From Polyangiaceae bacterium (lineage in GTDB: Bacteria; Myxococcota_A; Polyangia; Polyangiales; Polyangiaceae): a stretch of DNA of 64,000 nucleotides. A model generated the notes under the pieces. That model was given only the letters and a program-made list of their open reading frames with translations. It did no database searches and was not told the origin of the DNA. Positions 1 through 9,028 of the stretch are shown piece by piece (within the stretch, counting starts at the first letter, position 1; every line of letters begins with the position of its first letter). The DNA lies in assembly GCA_015075635.1 (NCBI GenBank), contig JABTUA010000002.1:620001-684000 (forward strand). Direction: 5' to 3'. Both the position numbers and the translations under genes were made by a program.

Positions 1-1535
1 CAGGTCGTCATCGTCGAATCGGACAAAGTCCCCTCATCTCTGAAGCTACCGCTCGAGTCGGCGGAGTAGAGCTTCACCCCCCCCGAGGTCGAGCAGATCA
101 GGATGCCGAGACCGGCCGCGCTGACGATGCTCATCGGCCGGCAGCCGGCGGGCAGCTCCGCCACGCGCCGCTTGCCCGTGGAGTCGTCCAGGATGGCCAC
201 ATGGGGCAAGCGCTCGAACGCACCGCTGCAAGTCTTCCCGGTGCTGCCCGCCGCGCAGCGCCCGTCGCGGTAGAGCTCGAAGCGCGTGCGGGTCTTGGTG
301 GGCTCCGAGAGCGGCGGGCGCAGGCAGCCCGCGCCGCGACACGAGCCCGGGGTCGGATCGGTCGGACCGCGACCCGAGTAGCCGATGCCGCCCAGGCCGG
401 CGCCGCTCAGTCCTCCGATGGCGCCGAACCCGGTGCCCCCCTCCTCCAGCCTGGCGAACATGCTCGAGTCGCCCGAGCTGAGCACGCCGAGGATCCCCGC
501 CGTCTTGACCTTGGAGAGCGCAGCCGGCTTCGGGCAGCCGCGGCCGGTGCGGCGGTCCTTGGCTCCCGGCACCTTGGGCGGCGGCGGATCGGAGAGCGTG
601 CGATGCGCCCCGACGACGAAGCCCTCTGGCGTCGTCCCGGTGGACAGGCTCGCGGTCCAGGACCGTGCGCTTCGAAAGCGCCAGAGCTCGTCGCCCCCCT
701 TCGACCAGGTGCTGCCGTTCTCGCTGAGCACGGCCGTGCAATTCCAGACGTCCGACCAGATGAAGGCGCCGCTCCGGCTGATGCGCTCCGGCTGGAACGC
801 CGAGCGCTGCCAGCTCTTACCGTCGTCGCGTGACAGGAAGGTGAGCGGCGTCTTCGCGGGTCCGCCCTGGACCGCCATCACCCCGTCGAAGCGCACGAGC
901 ACGGTGCGGAGCGTGCCCCACGCCGCGCTCTTGGTGACGGTCCAGCTCTTGCCCCCGTCCCGCGACAGGTGAACCTGCTTGCCGTCGCTGGCGACCAGGT
1001 AGTCGCCGGCCGAATCCCACACCACTGCGCCCGCGGGCGCCGTGCGCGCTTCGAACGCCTGCGCGCTCTTCGCCGCGTGGACGCTCGGAGCCGCGAGCAA
1101 GCGGCCGTCGTTCGTCACCACGAGCAGGCTGTCGCCGGGGCCGAACAGCACGCGCTTCGTCCCCGCCGGCAGCTCGAGAGGCCCCACCACGCCGCCCGCC
1201 TCGTCGAACCCGAAGTGCTCGCCCACCGAGCTCTTCGCGACCGAGGCGCGGTCCCCGGCGGCCAGGAGCGAGTCGTAGACGTACTGCTTGCGACCCTGGA
1301 CCGGCGTCGGTGGATCGAGCCAGCGCGCACGCTCGCCCTCGACGTCCAGGACCACCGGGCCCGTCGGGGGCGGAGGCTCGGGATCCGGCGACTTCTCCGG
1401 CGGCGCGACCGACACGGTGGTCGGCTTCGGCGCGCGGGCAGGCGGCGGCGCCGAGCTGCACCCGAGAGCGAAGAGTCCGAGCGCCAGGGCGCGCATCGGC
1501 TTTGATACGTCGGTCGCCGTCCAGCCCTTCCTCAT
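1..1535 (-). CDS. Secreted lipoprotein with BNR/sialidase-like repeats (3' end outside window)
   Basis: The minus-strand frame is open from the ATG at 1535 to the window edge, so the C-terminus is missing. An inner in-frame ATG at 1496 begins a classic lipoprotein signal (MRALALGLFALGC). The outer ATG has a weak purine-rich stretch upstream and would add 13 residues. A Pro-rich linker follows the cysteine, then repeated 'SRDGGKSW' and 'SRDDGKSW' motifs, which are the Asp-box/BNR signature of beta-propellers such as sialidases and photosystem assembly factors. I infer an exported propeller anchored in a membrane; its ligand is unknown. It is divergent from the small lipoprotein at 1604. Confidence 0.75.
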   Translation of the reverse strand, partial: MRKGWTATDVSKPMRALALGLFALGCSSAPPPARAPKPTTVSVAPPEKSPDPEPPPPTGPVVLDVEGERARWLDPPTPVQGRKQYVYDSLLAAGDRASVAKSSVGEHFGFDEAGGVVGPLELPAGTKRVLFGPGDSLLVVTNDGRLLAAPSVHAAKSAQAFEARTAPAGAVVWDSAGDYLVASDGKQVHLSRDGGKSWTVTKSAAWGTLRTVLVRFDGVMAVQGGPAKTPLTFLSRDDGKSWQRSAFQPERISRSGAFIWSDVWNCTAVLSENGSTWSKGGDELWRFRSARSWTASLSTGTTPEGFVVGAHRTLSDPPPPKVPGAKDRRTGRGCPKPAALSKVKTAGILGVLSSGDSSMFARLEEGGTGFGAIGGLSGAGLGGIGYSGRGPTDPTPGSCRGAGCLRPPLSEPTKTRTRFELYRDGRCAAGSTGKTCSGAFERLPHVAILDDSTGKRRVAELPAGCRPMSIVSAAGLGILICSTSGGVKLYSADSSGSFRDEGTLSDSTMTT

Positions 1536-1603
1536 GGCTTCGCACCACCTACCACGTGGAGTGACGGTTGCGGGCTCTACCCGCTCGTGCGAGCGTTTCG
1601 GGC

Positions 1604-2158
1604 ATGCGCATTCGAGCATCATTCCTGGTCGTCGCCGTCCTAACGGGGCTGTCCGCGTGCAGCAGTGACGAGTCGGACGGTGGCGGCACGTCCTCGTCGT
1701 GCGCCAGCGATCCGCTCAGCTGCGGAGCCGGGAAGACGTGCTGGGTCATCAGCACGAGCGGCAGCTACGACTGCATCGCCGCGACCACCGACAAGCCGCA
1801 GGGCTCGCCCTGCCAAAACACGGTCGGCGTGGCGCAGTGCAACGAGGGGCTGATGTGCTTCCCCGGACAGCAGGGCAGCCCCACGGGGAGCTGTGAGCCG
1901 TTCTGTGCCAAGGACGGGACGTGCAGCGGCGGCGCCGTGTGCGCGCAGGTCTCGCTGATCAACGCGCCGAGCGCGCCCGTGATCCGCGCCTGCGCGCCCA
2001 CCGGTAGCGGCGGCACCGGCGGCATGGCCGGCAGCGGCGGCATGGCGGGCAGCGGCGGCAGCACCGGCGGCGCAGCCGGCAGCGGCGGCAGCACCGGCGG
2101 CGCAGCCGGCTCCACCACGGACGCCGGCAGTGACGCCAGCGACGCCGGCGCAGACTGA
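1604..2158 (+). CDS. Small Cys-rich lipoprotein with Gly-rich C-terminal tail
   Basis: A 184-residue lipoprotein. The signal MRIRASFLVVAVLTGLSAC ends in an LSAC lipobox. The middle holds about a dozen cysteines, suggesting a disulphide-bonded domain outside the cytoplasm. The last 45 or so residues are low-complexity GGSGGMAGS/GGSTGGAAGS repeats followed by an Asp/Ala tail, so the linker is at the C-terminus rather than behind the lipobox as in the other lipoproteins here. I chose the start at 1604 because it begins the signal peptide; an upstream in-frame codon at 1568 would bury it. Function not recognised. Confidence 0.7.
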   Translation: MRIRASFLVVAVLTGLSACSSDESDGGGTSSSCASDPLSCGAGKTCWVISTSGSYDCIAATTDKPQGSPCQNTVGVAQCNEGLMCFPGQQGSPTGSCEPFCAKDGTCSGGAVCAQVSLINAPSAPVIRACAPTGSGGTGGMAGSGGMAGSGGSTGGAAGSGGSTGGAAGSTTDAGSDASDAGAD

Positions 2159-2192
2159 TTCGATCTAACATCTCGACTTTGGAGCAAGAGCC

Positions 2193-3584
2193 ATGAGCAT
2201 TCTCATCAAGGGTGGGCGTGTCGTGACCTCCGCCGACGACTACGTCGCGGACGTCTTCATCGAGGGCGAGAAGGTGCACACCATCGGCAAGGACCTAGCG
2301 GTCAAAGCCGACGAGGTGATCGACGCCAAGGGCAAGCTGGTGATCCCCGGCGGTATCGATCCGCACACCCACCTGGACATGCCCTTCGGCGGCACCACCA
2401 GCGCTGACGACTTCGAGAGCGGCACCATCGCGGCGGCCTTCGGCGGCACCACCTGCCTGGTGGACTTTGCCATCCAGAGCAAGGGGGAGAGCACGTTGAA
2501 GGGCCTCGACGCCTGGCACGCCAAGGCCGAGGGCAAGGCGACCGTGGACTACGGCTTCCACATGATCGTGACGGACATGCCCGACGAGCGGCTGCCGGAG
2601 ATGCAGAGGCTCGCTGACGCCGGCGTCACCTCGTACAAGCTGTTCATGGCCTACCCGGGCGTCTTGTACGTGGACGATGGCACGCTCTACCGCACGTTCC
2701 GTCAGGCCGGCGAGAACAAGACCCGCATCTGTATGCACGCCGAGAACGGCATCGTCATCGACGAGATCATCAAGGCCGCGGTCAAGGACGGCAAGCTCGA
2801 GCCGAAGTACCACTCTCTGACTCGGCCCACGCGCATGGAGGCAGAAGGCGTACACCGCGCCATCGCCATCGCCGAGGTCGCGAACGTGCCGCTCCACATC
2901 GTGCACCTCTCCTGCGCCGACGCGCTGGAGCAGGTGAAGCTCGGGCGCATGCGCGGCGTGGACGTGCAGGCCGAGACCTGCCCGCAGTACCTGTTCCTCG
3001 ACTACAGCTACTACGAGAAGCCCAACTTCGAAGGCGCCAAGTGGGTGATGACGCCGGCCTTGCGCGAGAAGTGGAACCAGGACGTGCTCTGGCAGGGCCT
3101 GCGCATGGGACACCTGGCGCTGGTCGCCACCGACCACTGCCCGTTCTGCTTCAAGGGGCAGAAGGAGCTCGGGCGCGAGAGCTTCACCAAGATCCCGAAT
3201 GGCGCGCCGGGCGTCGAGAACCGCATGACGCTGCTCTACCAGGGCGTCTTGAAGGGCCACTACGACCTGAACCGCTTCGTCGAGATCAGCTCGACGGCGG
3301 CGGCGCGCACCTTCGGCATGTTCCCGAAGAAGGGCACCGTGGCCGTGGGCAGCGACGCGGACATCGTGGTGTTCGACCCGGGCAGGAAGGTCACCATCAG
3401 CGCGAACGACCCCGAGACACACCACATGAAGGTGGACTACAGCGCCTACGAGGGCTTCGAGGTGCAGGGCTACCCGGACACGGTGCTCTCCCGCGGCCGA
3501 GTCATCGTCGAGAAGGGCAAGCAGCGCACGCGGGGCGGCGGGCGCTTCGTGAAGCGCGCGCTGGCGGGCGAGCTCTTGCGTTGA
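2193..3584 (+). CDS. hydA: Dihydropyrimidinase (D-hydantoinase)
   Basis: Cytosolic zinc amidohydrolase of 463 residues, the normal family length. It hydrolyses dihydrouracil/dihydrothymine to N-carbamoyl-beta-amino acids, step two of reductive pyrimidine catabolism. Visible metal ligands: DPHTH (His58, His60), the Lys expected to be carbamylated in SYKLFMAYPG (Lys149), MHAENG (His182), HIVHLSC (His238) and VATDHCPF (Asp314). All match the dihydropyrimidinase/hydantoinase pattern. The stop overlaps the start of the MBL-fold gene (TTGA), so the two are probably co-transcribed. The dehydrogenase genes for step one (preT, preA) are about 38 kb away; no beta-ureidopropionase is in the window. Confidence 0.95.
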   Translation: MSILIKGGRVVTSADDYVADVFIEGEKVHTIGKDLAVKADEVIDAKGKLVIPGGIDPHTHLDMPFGGTTSADDFESGTIAAAFGGTTCLVDFAIQSKGESTLKGLDAWHAKAEGKATVDYGFHMIVTDMPDERLPEMQRLADAGVTSYKLFMAYPGVLYVDDGTLYRTFRQAGENKTRICMHAENGIVIDEIIKAAVKDGKLEPKYHSLTRPTRMEAEGVHRAIAIAEVANVPLHIVHLSCADALEQVKLGRMRGVDVQAETCPQYLFLDYSYYEKPNFEGAKWVMTPALREKWNQDVLWQGLRMGHLALVATDHCPFCFKGQKELGRESFTKIPNGAPGVENRMTLLYQGVLKGHYDLNRFVEISSTAAARTFGMFPKKGTVAVGSDADIVVFDPGRKVTISANDPETHHMKVDYSAYEGFEVQGYPDTVLSRGRVIVEKGKQRTRGGGRFVKRALAGELLR

Positions 3585-4303
3585 CGCGCGTCGATTGCGT
3601 CCTGCCACGCGTGGCCAACGCCTGGCTGCTCACGGACGGCGAAGGGCGGCGCTTCCTGATCGACACGGGCTACGTGCTGGAGCGGCCGGCCCTCGCGCTG
3701 AGCCTGAAGCGAGCGGGCGTGGGGCGCGGGGATCTGACCGCCGTGCTGCTCACCCACCGGCACTCCGATCACGCGGGCAACGCCGCCTGGCTCCGCGACG
3801 AGTACCGGGCGCCGGTCATCTGCCACCACGCCGACGCCGTCACTCTTCAGGGCGAGGACGCGCGACCGCGGCTCGCGGGGCGCGGCTACGACCCGTTCCA
3901 CGACACCTTGTGCCGGATCGAAGACGCCTTCCCCGCCAAGACGCCCGTGGACGAGGTGTACGACGAAGGCGACTGGCGCTGGGGCTTCCGCGTGATCCAC
4001 GTCGGCGGTCACACCCGCGGCTCGTCGCTGCTCCTGCACCAGCCGAGCGGCACGCTGTTCACCGGAGACGCGCTGCTGAGCGGGCTGCCGGTGCAGCGCT
4101 TTCACACCCGCCTGATGCTCGCCGTCGCCGTGTTCAGCGAGGACGTGGAGGCCTGCCATCGGGCGACGCTGAGCTTCCTCGGCGAAGAGCCACCGGTGAA
4201 GGCCCTGTGCTCCGGCCACGGGCCGAAGGTGACCCGGTCCCTCGGCGACCGCCTGGCGAAGCTCCGCGCGGAGCACGCGCGCCCGAGCGCGAAGGCCAGC
4301 TGA
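3581..4303 (+). CDS. MBL-fold metallo-hydrolase
   Basis: 240-residue metallo-beta-lactamase-fold protein. The Zn-binding THRHSDHAG (HxHxDH) lies near residue 60, with a later GGHTRGSS (third His) and a C-terminal CSGHGP motif, as in glyoxalase II-like enzymes. The start is taken as the TTG at 3581, overlapping the dihydropyrimidinase stop (TTGA), because the typical N-terminal strand 'LTRVDCVLPRVANAWLL' starts there; a GTG at 3611 would remove it. The coupling to hydA hints at hydrolysis of a related metabolite or thioester, but the substrate cannot be read from the sequence. Confidence 0.85.
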   Translation: MTRVDCVLPRVANAWLLTDGEGRRFLIDTGYVLERPALALSLKRAGVGRGDLTAVLLTHRHSDHAGNAAWLRDEYRAPVICHHADAVTLQGEDARPRLAGRGYDPFHDTLCRIEDAFPAKTPVDEVYDEGDWRWGFRVIHVGGHTRGSSLLLHQPSGTLFTGDALLSGLPVQRFHTRLMLAVAVFSEDVEACHRATLSFLGEEPPVKALCSGHGPKVTRSLGDRLAKLRAEHARPSAKAS

Positions 4304-4422
4304 GCGGCAGCCCAGGTTCCTACCGTCCAGTCGAGCTGGCCGCCGCCCGAGCGGGTGAGTGATCCAATTGGGAACACCTGACGCGAGCCCACTGTTCCAC
4401 GGCCGCGTGATAGCCTGCGGTC

Positions 4423-5847
4423 ATGGGTGGGGCTCGAAGGGTGTGCGCGGCGTTGATCGGCGTGACGTTGCTCCAACTCGCCGGAGCGTGCGGCCCCGAC
4501 GATGACGCGGGCGGAGGTACGAGCGGAGGCAGCGGCGGAGCATCCACCGGGGGCAGCGCCGGCGGCGGGACCGCGGGCAGCGGTGCAGCTGGCTCGAGCG
4601 GGGCTGCCGGCAACGACGCTTCCCAAGGCGGCAGCGCGGGCAACGACGCCTCCTCCGGTGGCTACGCAGGGGCGGACGCCCCCTTGGGTGGCGCGTCCGG
4701 CGCCGGCGCCACATCGAGCGGCGGCGCGGGCGCAGACGCGGGGCCGGAGAGCGGAACCGGCGGCGACGCCGCCGCGAGCGACGCGACGGCTGACGTCGTC
4801 GACGACGCGCTGGATGCGTCGCCGCTCTGCGCGATGGGGGGACAGGCCTGCAAGGCGTACAGCGAGTGCTGCAGCGAGACGTGCTCGAACGGAACGTGTG
4901 GGACCTGCGCTGCGGAGTGGGGCAGCTGTACCAACAGCAGCGGGTGCTGCAAAAAGCCGGCTCTGACCTGCTACAAGTGGCAGTGCCGAACCTGCGCGAA
5001 CGACGGCGCGAGCTGCTTGCTCGCCAGCGACTGTTGTTCGGGCCGCTGCTCGAGCGGCACCTGCATCGCTTGCGTGAACCTGACCGGCAGCTGTTCGAGC
5101 GCGTCCGAATGCTGCGACGGCGTGCCCTGCAACAACGGCAAGTGTTGCTGGTCGTTCGGCCAAGCGTGTCCCTCCGGCGGCTGCTGCTCGACGCTCTCGT
5201 GCTCGAGTGGCAAGTGCTGCTCTCCCACCCAAGGCTCGTGCAACGTCACCGGCGACTGCTGCAACGGCGAGCCTTGCACCAACGGGAATTGCTGCCGGCC
5301 CGTGGGCGCAAGCTGCCCCGGCTCGGGCTGCTGCTCGGGCCTGTCCTGCACCAACGGTAAGTGCTGCGCGCCGACCTTCGGCTCGTGCACGACGCAGGCC
5401 GACTGCTGCGGTGGCGCGCCGTGCACGAACGGGAAGTGCTGCCAACCGACCGGGGCGGCCTGCTCCGGGGCCAATTGCTGCACCGGGTCCTGCGTCAACG
5501 GCAAGTGCTGCGACCCCCCGGGGGCGACCTGCTCCGGTAACGTCGATTGCTGTTCCGGCTCCTGCGGCAGTGGCAAGTGCTGCATCGCCTCGGGCCAGAC
5601 CTGCCCGTTCGCGGGGGCTCCCTGCTGCGACGCCGGCGCGACGTGCGGCGCCGGCGGCATCTGCTGCAAGGCGCTGGGCACGGCGTGCGCCGCGGACCAG
5701 GAGTGCTGCCCTTCGCTGCTCGGAGCGCCGACGTGTCAGGGCGGAAAGTGCTGCGCGAAGACCAACTCGCTCTGCTTGAAGGCGACGGACTGCTGTTCCG
5801 GCGCGTGCCAGCTGGGGGACGGCGCGGGGTTCGGTTACTGCACCTGA
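4423..5847 (+). CDS. Disulphide-rich repeat lipoprotein (CC-ladder protein)
   Basis: 474-residue lipoprotein with the signal ending LAGAC (Cys23). A Gly/Ser/Ala/Asp-rich linker runs to about residue 140. The remainder is about a dozen irregular repeats of roughly 25 residues with the pattern C-x(5-7)-CC-x(3-6)-C-x-x-G-x-CC (for example DCCNGEPCTNGNCC). The spacing recalls knottin or granulin-like mini-domains, each probably held by two or three disulphides, so the protein should be an elongated, protease-resistant rod on the cell surface. Function unknown. Confidence 0.8.
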   Translation: MGGARRVCAALIGVTLLQLAGACGPDDDAGGGTSGGSGGASTGGSAGGGTAGSGAAGSSGAAGNDASQGGSAGNDASSGGYAGADAPLGGASGAGATSSGGAGADAGPESGTGGDAAASDATADVVDDALDASPLCAMGGQACKAYSECCSETCSNGTCGTCAAEWGSCTNSSGCCKKPALTCYKWQCRTCANDGASCLLASDCCSGRCSSGTCIACVNLTGSCSSASECCDGVPCNNGKCCWSFGQACPSGGCCSTLSCSSGKCCSPTQGSCNVTGDCCNGEPCTNGNCCRPVGASCPGSGCCSGLSCTNGKCCAPTFGSCTTQADCCGGAPCTNGKCCQPTGAACSGANCCTGSCVNGKCCDPPGATCSGNVDCCSGSCGSGKCCIASGQTCPFAGAPCCDAGATCGAGGICCKALGTACAADQECCPSLLGAPTCQGGKCCAKTNSLCLKATDCCSGACQLGDGAGFGYCT

Positions 5848-5906
5848 GCGCCGGCGGTCACTGAGCGCCACGCTCTGGAGCCCGCGACGGTGTAGACTCC
5901 GCGACG

Positions 5907-7568
5907 ATGGGATTTTCGCTTCCTCGCGGCGCGGGCGCCGCGTACCTGCTCGGACTGCTCGCGCTGCCCGCGTGCTCGGATGACGGCGGCTACGATCCCC
6001 GGGCATCACTGCCCTCGGGCGGGACCACGGGGCAAGACGCCTCGGGCGCCGGAGCGGGCGCCGGAGGCTTGGCGGGTGAGGCCGGTTCTCTCGGCTCCGG
6101 CGGGGACGCGGGCTCCGGGTCCGGCGGCGCGGCCGGTTCGGCCGGCGACGCCGGCGTGTTCGACTCGGACCTCCCCGGCTGCGGTGACACCGTATGCTCG
6201 ACGGGCGAGAGCTGCTCGAGCTGCGCCCAGGATTGCGGCGTCTGTCCGCCCGGCTGCGGCGATGGCGCGTGCAACGGGAGCGAGGCCTGCTCGAGCTGCC
6301 CCGGTGACTGCGGTGCCTGCCCGCCGAGCTGCGGCGACGGCGCGTGCAACGGGGACGAGACCTGCTCGAGCTGCGCGGGCGACTGCGGGGCCTGCCTGCC
6401 GACCTGCGGCAACGGCGCTTGCGAGGCGGGGGAGAGCTGCGCGTCCTGCGTCGCCGACTGCGTCGTCACGACCTGCCCGTCGCCGACCGGCGTGGCCGTG
6501 GGCGGTGGCCTGACGCCCATCGACACCTGCGCGTTCCCCATGACCGACGCCGACACCTGGGCGGCCAAGGACGCGATCATCACCAAGCTCGCAGCAGCGC
6601 TGCCGAAGCGTTCCGTCTCCTACGTCCTCGGCGACGCGAACCGAAAGGGCGCGGCGGTGTCGTCGGTGCCCGGGCTCTCGAGCGTGCATCGCGGCATGCG
6701 TTGGGACTCCGGCGACATGAACGTGAGCTACTGGATCCCGCAGGGCATCAGCGGCAGCGGCGACTCCGCCGCGGCTCCCATCGGCGGCAAGTCCGTGGTG
6801 TTGGCCAGCTGGTATTACGACGGCGCGTCGCCCGACAAGGGCGTGAGACTCGCCTTCGTGGACGTCGCGACGAAGAAGTACCGCTTCGCGCTCCTGGTCG
6901 ATCCGTACATGAACGGCACACGCGCGGACTTCAAGGCCGTGGTGTCCCACGCCGGCGGGATCGCCTGGTACGGGAACTACCTGTATGTCGCGCAGACCTC
7001 GCAGGGCTTCCGCGTCTTCGACATGTCGCGCATCCTGCAGGTTGCCACGGACGCCGACACCATCGGCTACAGCTCGAGCGCGGGCGCTTACCGCGCGCAC
7101 AAGTACAAATACGTCATCCCGCAGATCGGCACCTACCAGCACGTCTCGGCCTGCAGCCCGATCTTCTCGTTCACCGCCCTGGATCGGGCCACCTCGCCGC
7201 CCAGCCTGGTCTCGGGCGAGTACGTCTCCGGCAAGCCCACCGGACGCCTCTACCGCTGGGGGCTCGACCCGGCGACGGGACGCCTGGCCGGCGGAAAGAA
7301 GCTCGTGCCGAAGGAGGCGTTCTACTCGGGACAGAGCAGCATCCAGGGCGCGGTCCCCGCCTACGGGCGCTGGCTGCTCTCGTCGAGCGCCCCGGCGAAC
7401 GGCAAGGGCGCCTTGTACCGCGTCGCGGTCGGCAGCTCCTCGACCCACGCCTGGACCAACTCGCCCGAGGACCTCTCCATCGACGTCTCCACCGGCGAGC
7501 TCTGGAGCCTGAGCGAAGCCAAGGGCGCTCGTTACGTCTTTTCGCAGCTGGTGACGAAGTACAAGTGA
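5907..7568 (+). CDS. Lipoprotein with four CGDG-type Cys repeats and a large secreted domain
   Basis: 553 residues. The signal ends LPAC (Cys23), followed by a Gly/Ala linker. From about residue 91 to 190 come four tandem 25-residue repeats of the form CGDGACNGxExCSSCxGDCGxC, a motif common in myxobacterial exported proteins. The remaining 360 residues have many Tyr/Trp/Gly-rich strands (for example SVVLASWYYDGASPDKGVRL) that look like a beta-propeller or lectin-like fold; no catalytic motif was recognised. It is convergent with gatD across a structured 74-bp gap. Confidence 0.75.
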   Translation: MGFSLPRGAGAAYLLGLLALPACSDDGGYDPRASLPSGGTTGQDASGAGAGAGGLAGEAGSLGSGGDAGSGSGGAAGSAGDAGVFDSDLPGCGDTVCSTGESCSSCAQDCGVCPPGCGDGACNGSEACSSCPGDCGACPPSCGDGACNGDETCSSCAGDCGACLPTCGNGACEAGESCASCVADCVVTTCPSPTGVAVGGGLTPIDTCAFPMTDADTWAAKDAIITKLAAALPKRSVSYVLGDANRKGAAVSSVPGLSSVHRGMRWDSGDMNVSYWIPQGISGSGDSAAAPIGGKSVVLASWYYDGASPDKGVRLAFVDVATKKYRFALLVDPYMNGTRADFKAVVSHAGGIAWYGNYLYVAQTSQGFRVFDMSRILQVATDADTIGYSSSAGAYRAHKYKYVIPQIGTYQHVSACSPIFSFTALDRATSPPSLVSGEYVSGKPTGRLYRWGLDPATGRLAGGKKLVPKEAFYSGQSSIQGAVPAYGRWLLSSSAPANGKGALYRVAVGSSSTHAWTNSPEDLSIDVSTGELWSLSEAKGARYVFSQLVTKYK

Positions 7569-7569
7569 C

Positions 7570-7638
7570 GCGCCGAGCTCGGGCTACTTGTCGAACTCGG
7601 GGTTACGGTGATTCGAGTAGCCGCTTCATGCTCGGCGC
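7570..7638. terminator. Nested inverted repeat between convergent genes, probable bidirectional terminator
   Basis: The outer arms GCGCCGAGC (7570-7578) and GCTCGGCGC (7630-7638) are perfectly complementary. Inside them GGCTACT (7582-7588) pairs with AGTAGCC (7616-7622), and TCGAA (7591-7595) with TTCGA (7612-7616). The element fills nearly all of the gap between the lipoprotein stop (7568) and the gatD stop (7643). There is no T-tract, so it is not a textbook intrinsic terminator. A structured RNA or cruciform is the alternative. Confidence 0.5.
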
Positions 7639-7642
7639 CGCC

Positions 7643-9028
7643 TCACTTCCAATGGCCCGCGACGAAGTCCTTGGTCTCCGGCAGACCGCCCTGGAGGATC
7701 AAGTAGCCGTCGTGGGGTTCCCGCGGCGTGATCTCGCCGGCTATCGACGTCTGCATCAGGCGCAGGACCTCGGCGTGATCGTCGGTGTGCGCCAGCACCC
7801 AGGAGAGCTTCATCAGCGCCGTCTCCGGCAGCATGTTGTCGAGGGGCACGACGCCGAGATCCATCAGATCTCGGCCCGTGTCGTAGACGAACATCTGGGC
7901 GAAGCCCCAGAGCGTCCGCACCGTCATGACCACGTGGACGCCGGCCTCCTGCGCGCGACGGAGCGCCGGGTAGAGGGGCTTGTTGACGTGGCCCAGGCCG
8001 GTGCCGGCGATGACGATGCCGCGGTAGCCCTTCTCCACGAGGGCGTCCACCAGGTCCGGCTTCATGCCGGGGTAGTAGTAGAGGATGGTCGTGCGGTCGT
8101 CGTAGACCGCGTCCACCCGGACCTTGCGCGCGCGATCGCGCTTCACGTACTCGGCGCCGAGATAGCTGATCTCGTCCCCCACCATCGCCAGCGGAATGTC
8201 GCCGAGCGTGCGGAAGGTGGAGCGATACGAGGAGTGCATCTTGCGGCATCGAGTACCGCGGTGGAGCAGCGCGTAGCGGTCGGAGGTCGGCCCGAACATG
8301 CAGATCACGACCTCCGCGATGTCGCCGGAGCCCGCGGCGCGCACGGCGTTGATCAGGTTGCGCGCAGCATCGCTCGAGGGGCGATCGCTCGAGCGCTGCG
8401 AGCCGACCAGCACGATGGGCACGGGCGTGTCCTGCACCATGAAAGACAGGACAGCCGCCGTGTGACCCATGGTGTCGGTGCCGTGCCCGATCACGATCCC
8501 GTCGGCCCCCGCCTCGATCTCCCGCCCCACTGCCCGGGCCAGCTCGAGGTACTGCTCCTTGGCCATGTTCTCGCTGAACACGCCGAAGAGCTTCTTGGTG
8601 GTCAGGTTCGCCAGCTCCGCCAGCTCCGGCACGGCTCCGTACAGCTCGCCGGGCGTGAACGCGGGGATCACCGCGCCGGTCCGGTAGTCGAGGCGGGACG
8701 CGATGGTGCCTCCGGTACCGAGCAAGGTCACCTTGGGCAGATCGGGGCGCGAAGGGAACTCGCGCTCCGGGATCTTGTAGACGGCCTCCTTGAAGCCGAC
8801 CTCGCGCACGCTGCGCAGCCGATCGACGTGCAGCCCGACGTTGTAGCCGGTCTTCATCTTGATCACGACGTGCTCGTCGTCGAGGTTCTCGCTGCGCGGC
8901 AGGATCACGCCCTCGAACACGCTGCCCAGGTCGTTCGTCGCCACGACGTCGCTCCAGACCCGGACGCCGAAGCCCGAGAGCCGCTCGCGCGCTCTGCCCT
9001 TGTAGCCCTTCAGCTCGTCGTCGCTCAT
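7643..9028 (-). CDS. gatD: Archaeal-type Glu-tRNA(Gln) amidotransferase subunit D
   Basis: 461 residues: an N-terminal beta-barrel-like domain of about 95 residues, then an asparaginase-fold domain. It would free ammonia from glutamine (or asparagine) and pass it to GatE to amidate Glu-tRNA(Gln). Motifs: GTGGTIAS (Thr105, Thr108), GHGTDTM (Thr184, Asp185) and the nucleophile-activating Lys263 in RGTRCRKMHSS. The N-terminal extension and the RxxKxHSS context separate GatD from ordinary L-asparaginases of about 330 residues. Its ATG overlaps the gatE stop (ATGA), the arrangement expected of partners. GatDE is classically described as archaeal, so this is the oddest gene pair in the window. Confidence 0.9.
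   Translation of the reverse strand: MSDDELKGYKGRARERLSGFGVRVWSDVVATNDLGSVFEGVILPRSENLDDEHVVIKMKTGYNVGLHVDRLRSVREVGFKEAVYKIPEREFPSRPDLPKVTLLGTGGTIASRLDYRTGAVIPAFTPGELYGAVPELAELANLTTKKLFGVFSENMAKEQYLELARAVGREIEAGADGIVIGHGTDTMGHTAAVLSFMVQDTPVPIVLVGSQRSSDRPSSDAARNLINAVRAAGSGDIAEVVICMFGPTSDRYALLHRGTRCRKMHSSYRSTFRTLGDIPLAMVGDEISYLGAEYVKRDRARKVRVDAVYDDRTTILYYYPGMKPDLVDALVEKGYRGIVIAGTGLGHVNKPLYPALRRAQEAGVHVVMTVRTLWGFAQMFVYDTGRDLMDLGVVPLDNMLPETALMKLSWVLAHTDDHAEVLRLMQTSIAGEITPREPHDGYLILQGGLPETKDFVAGHWK

Noticed and set aside
7643..9028. Plain L-asparaginase call for gatD
   Set aside because: The 95-residue N-terminal barrel, GatD-specific Lys context and coupling to gatE favour GatD.
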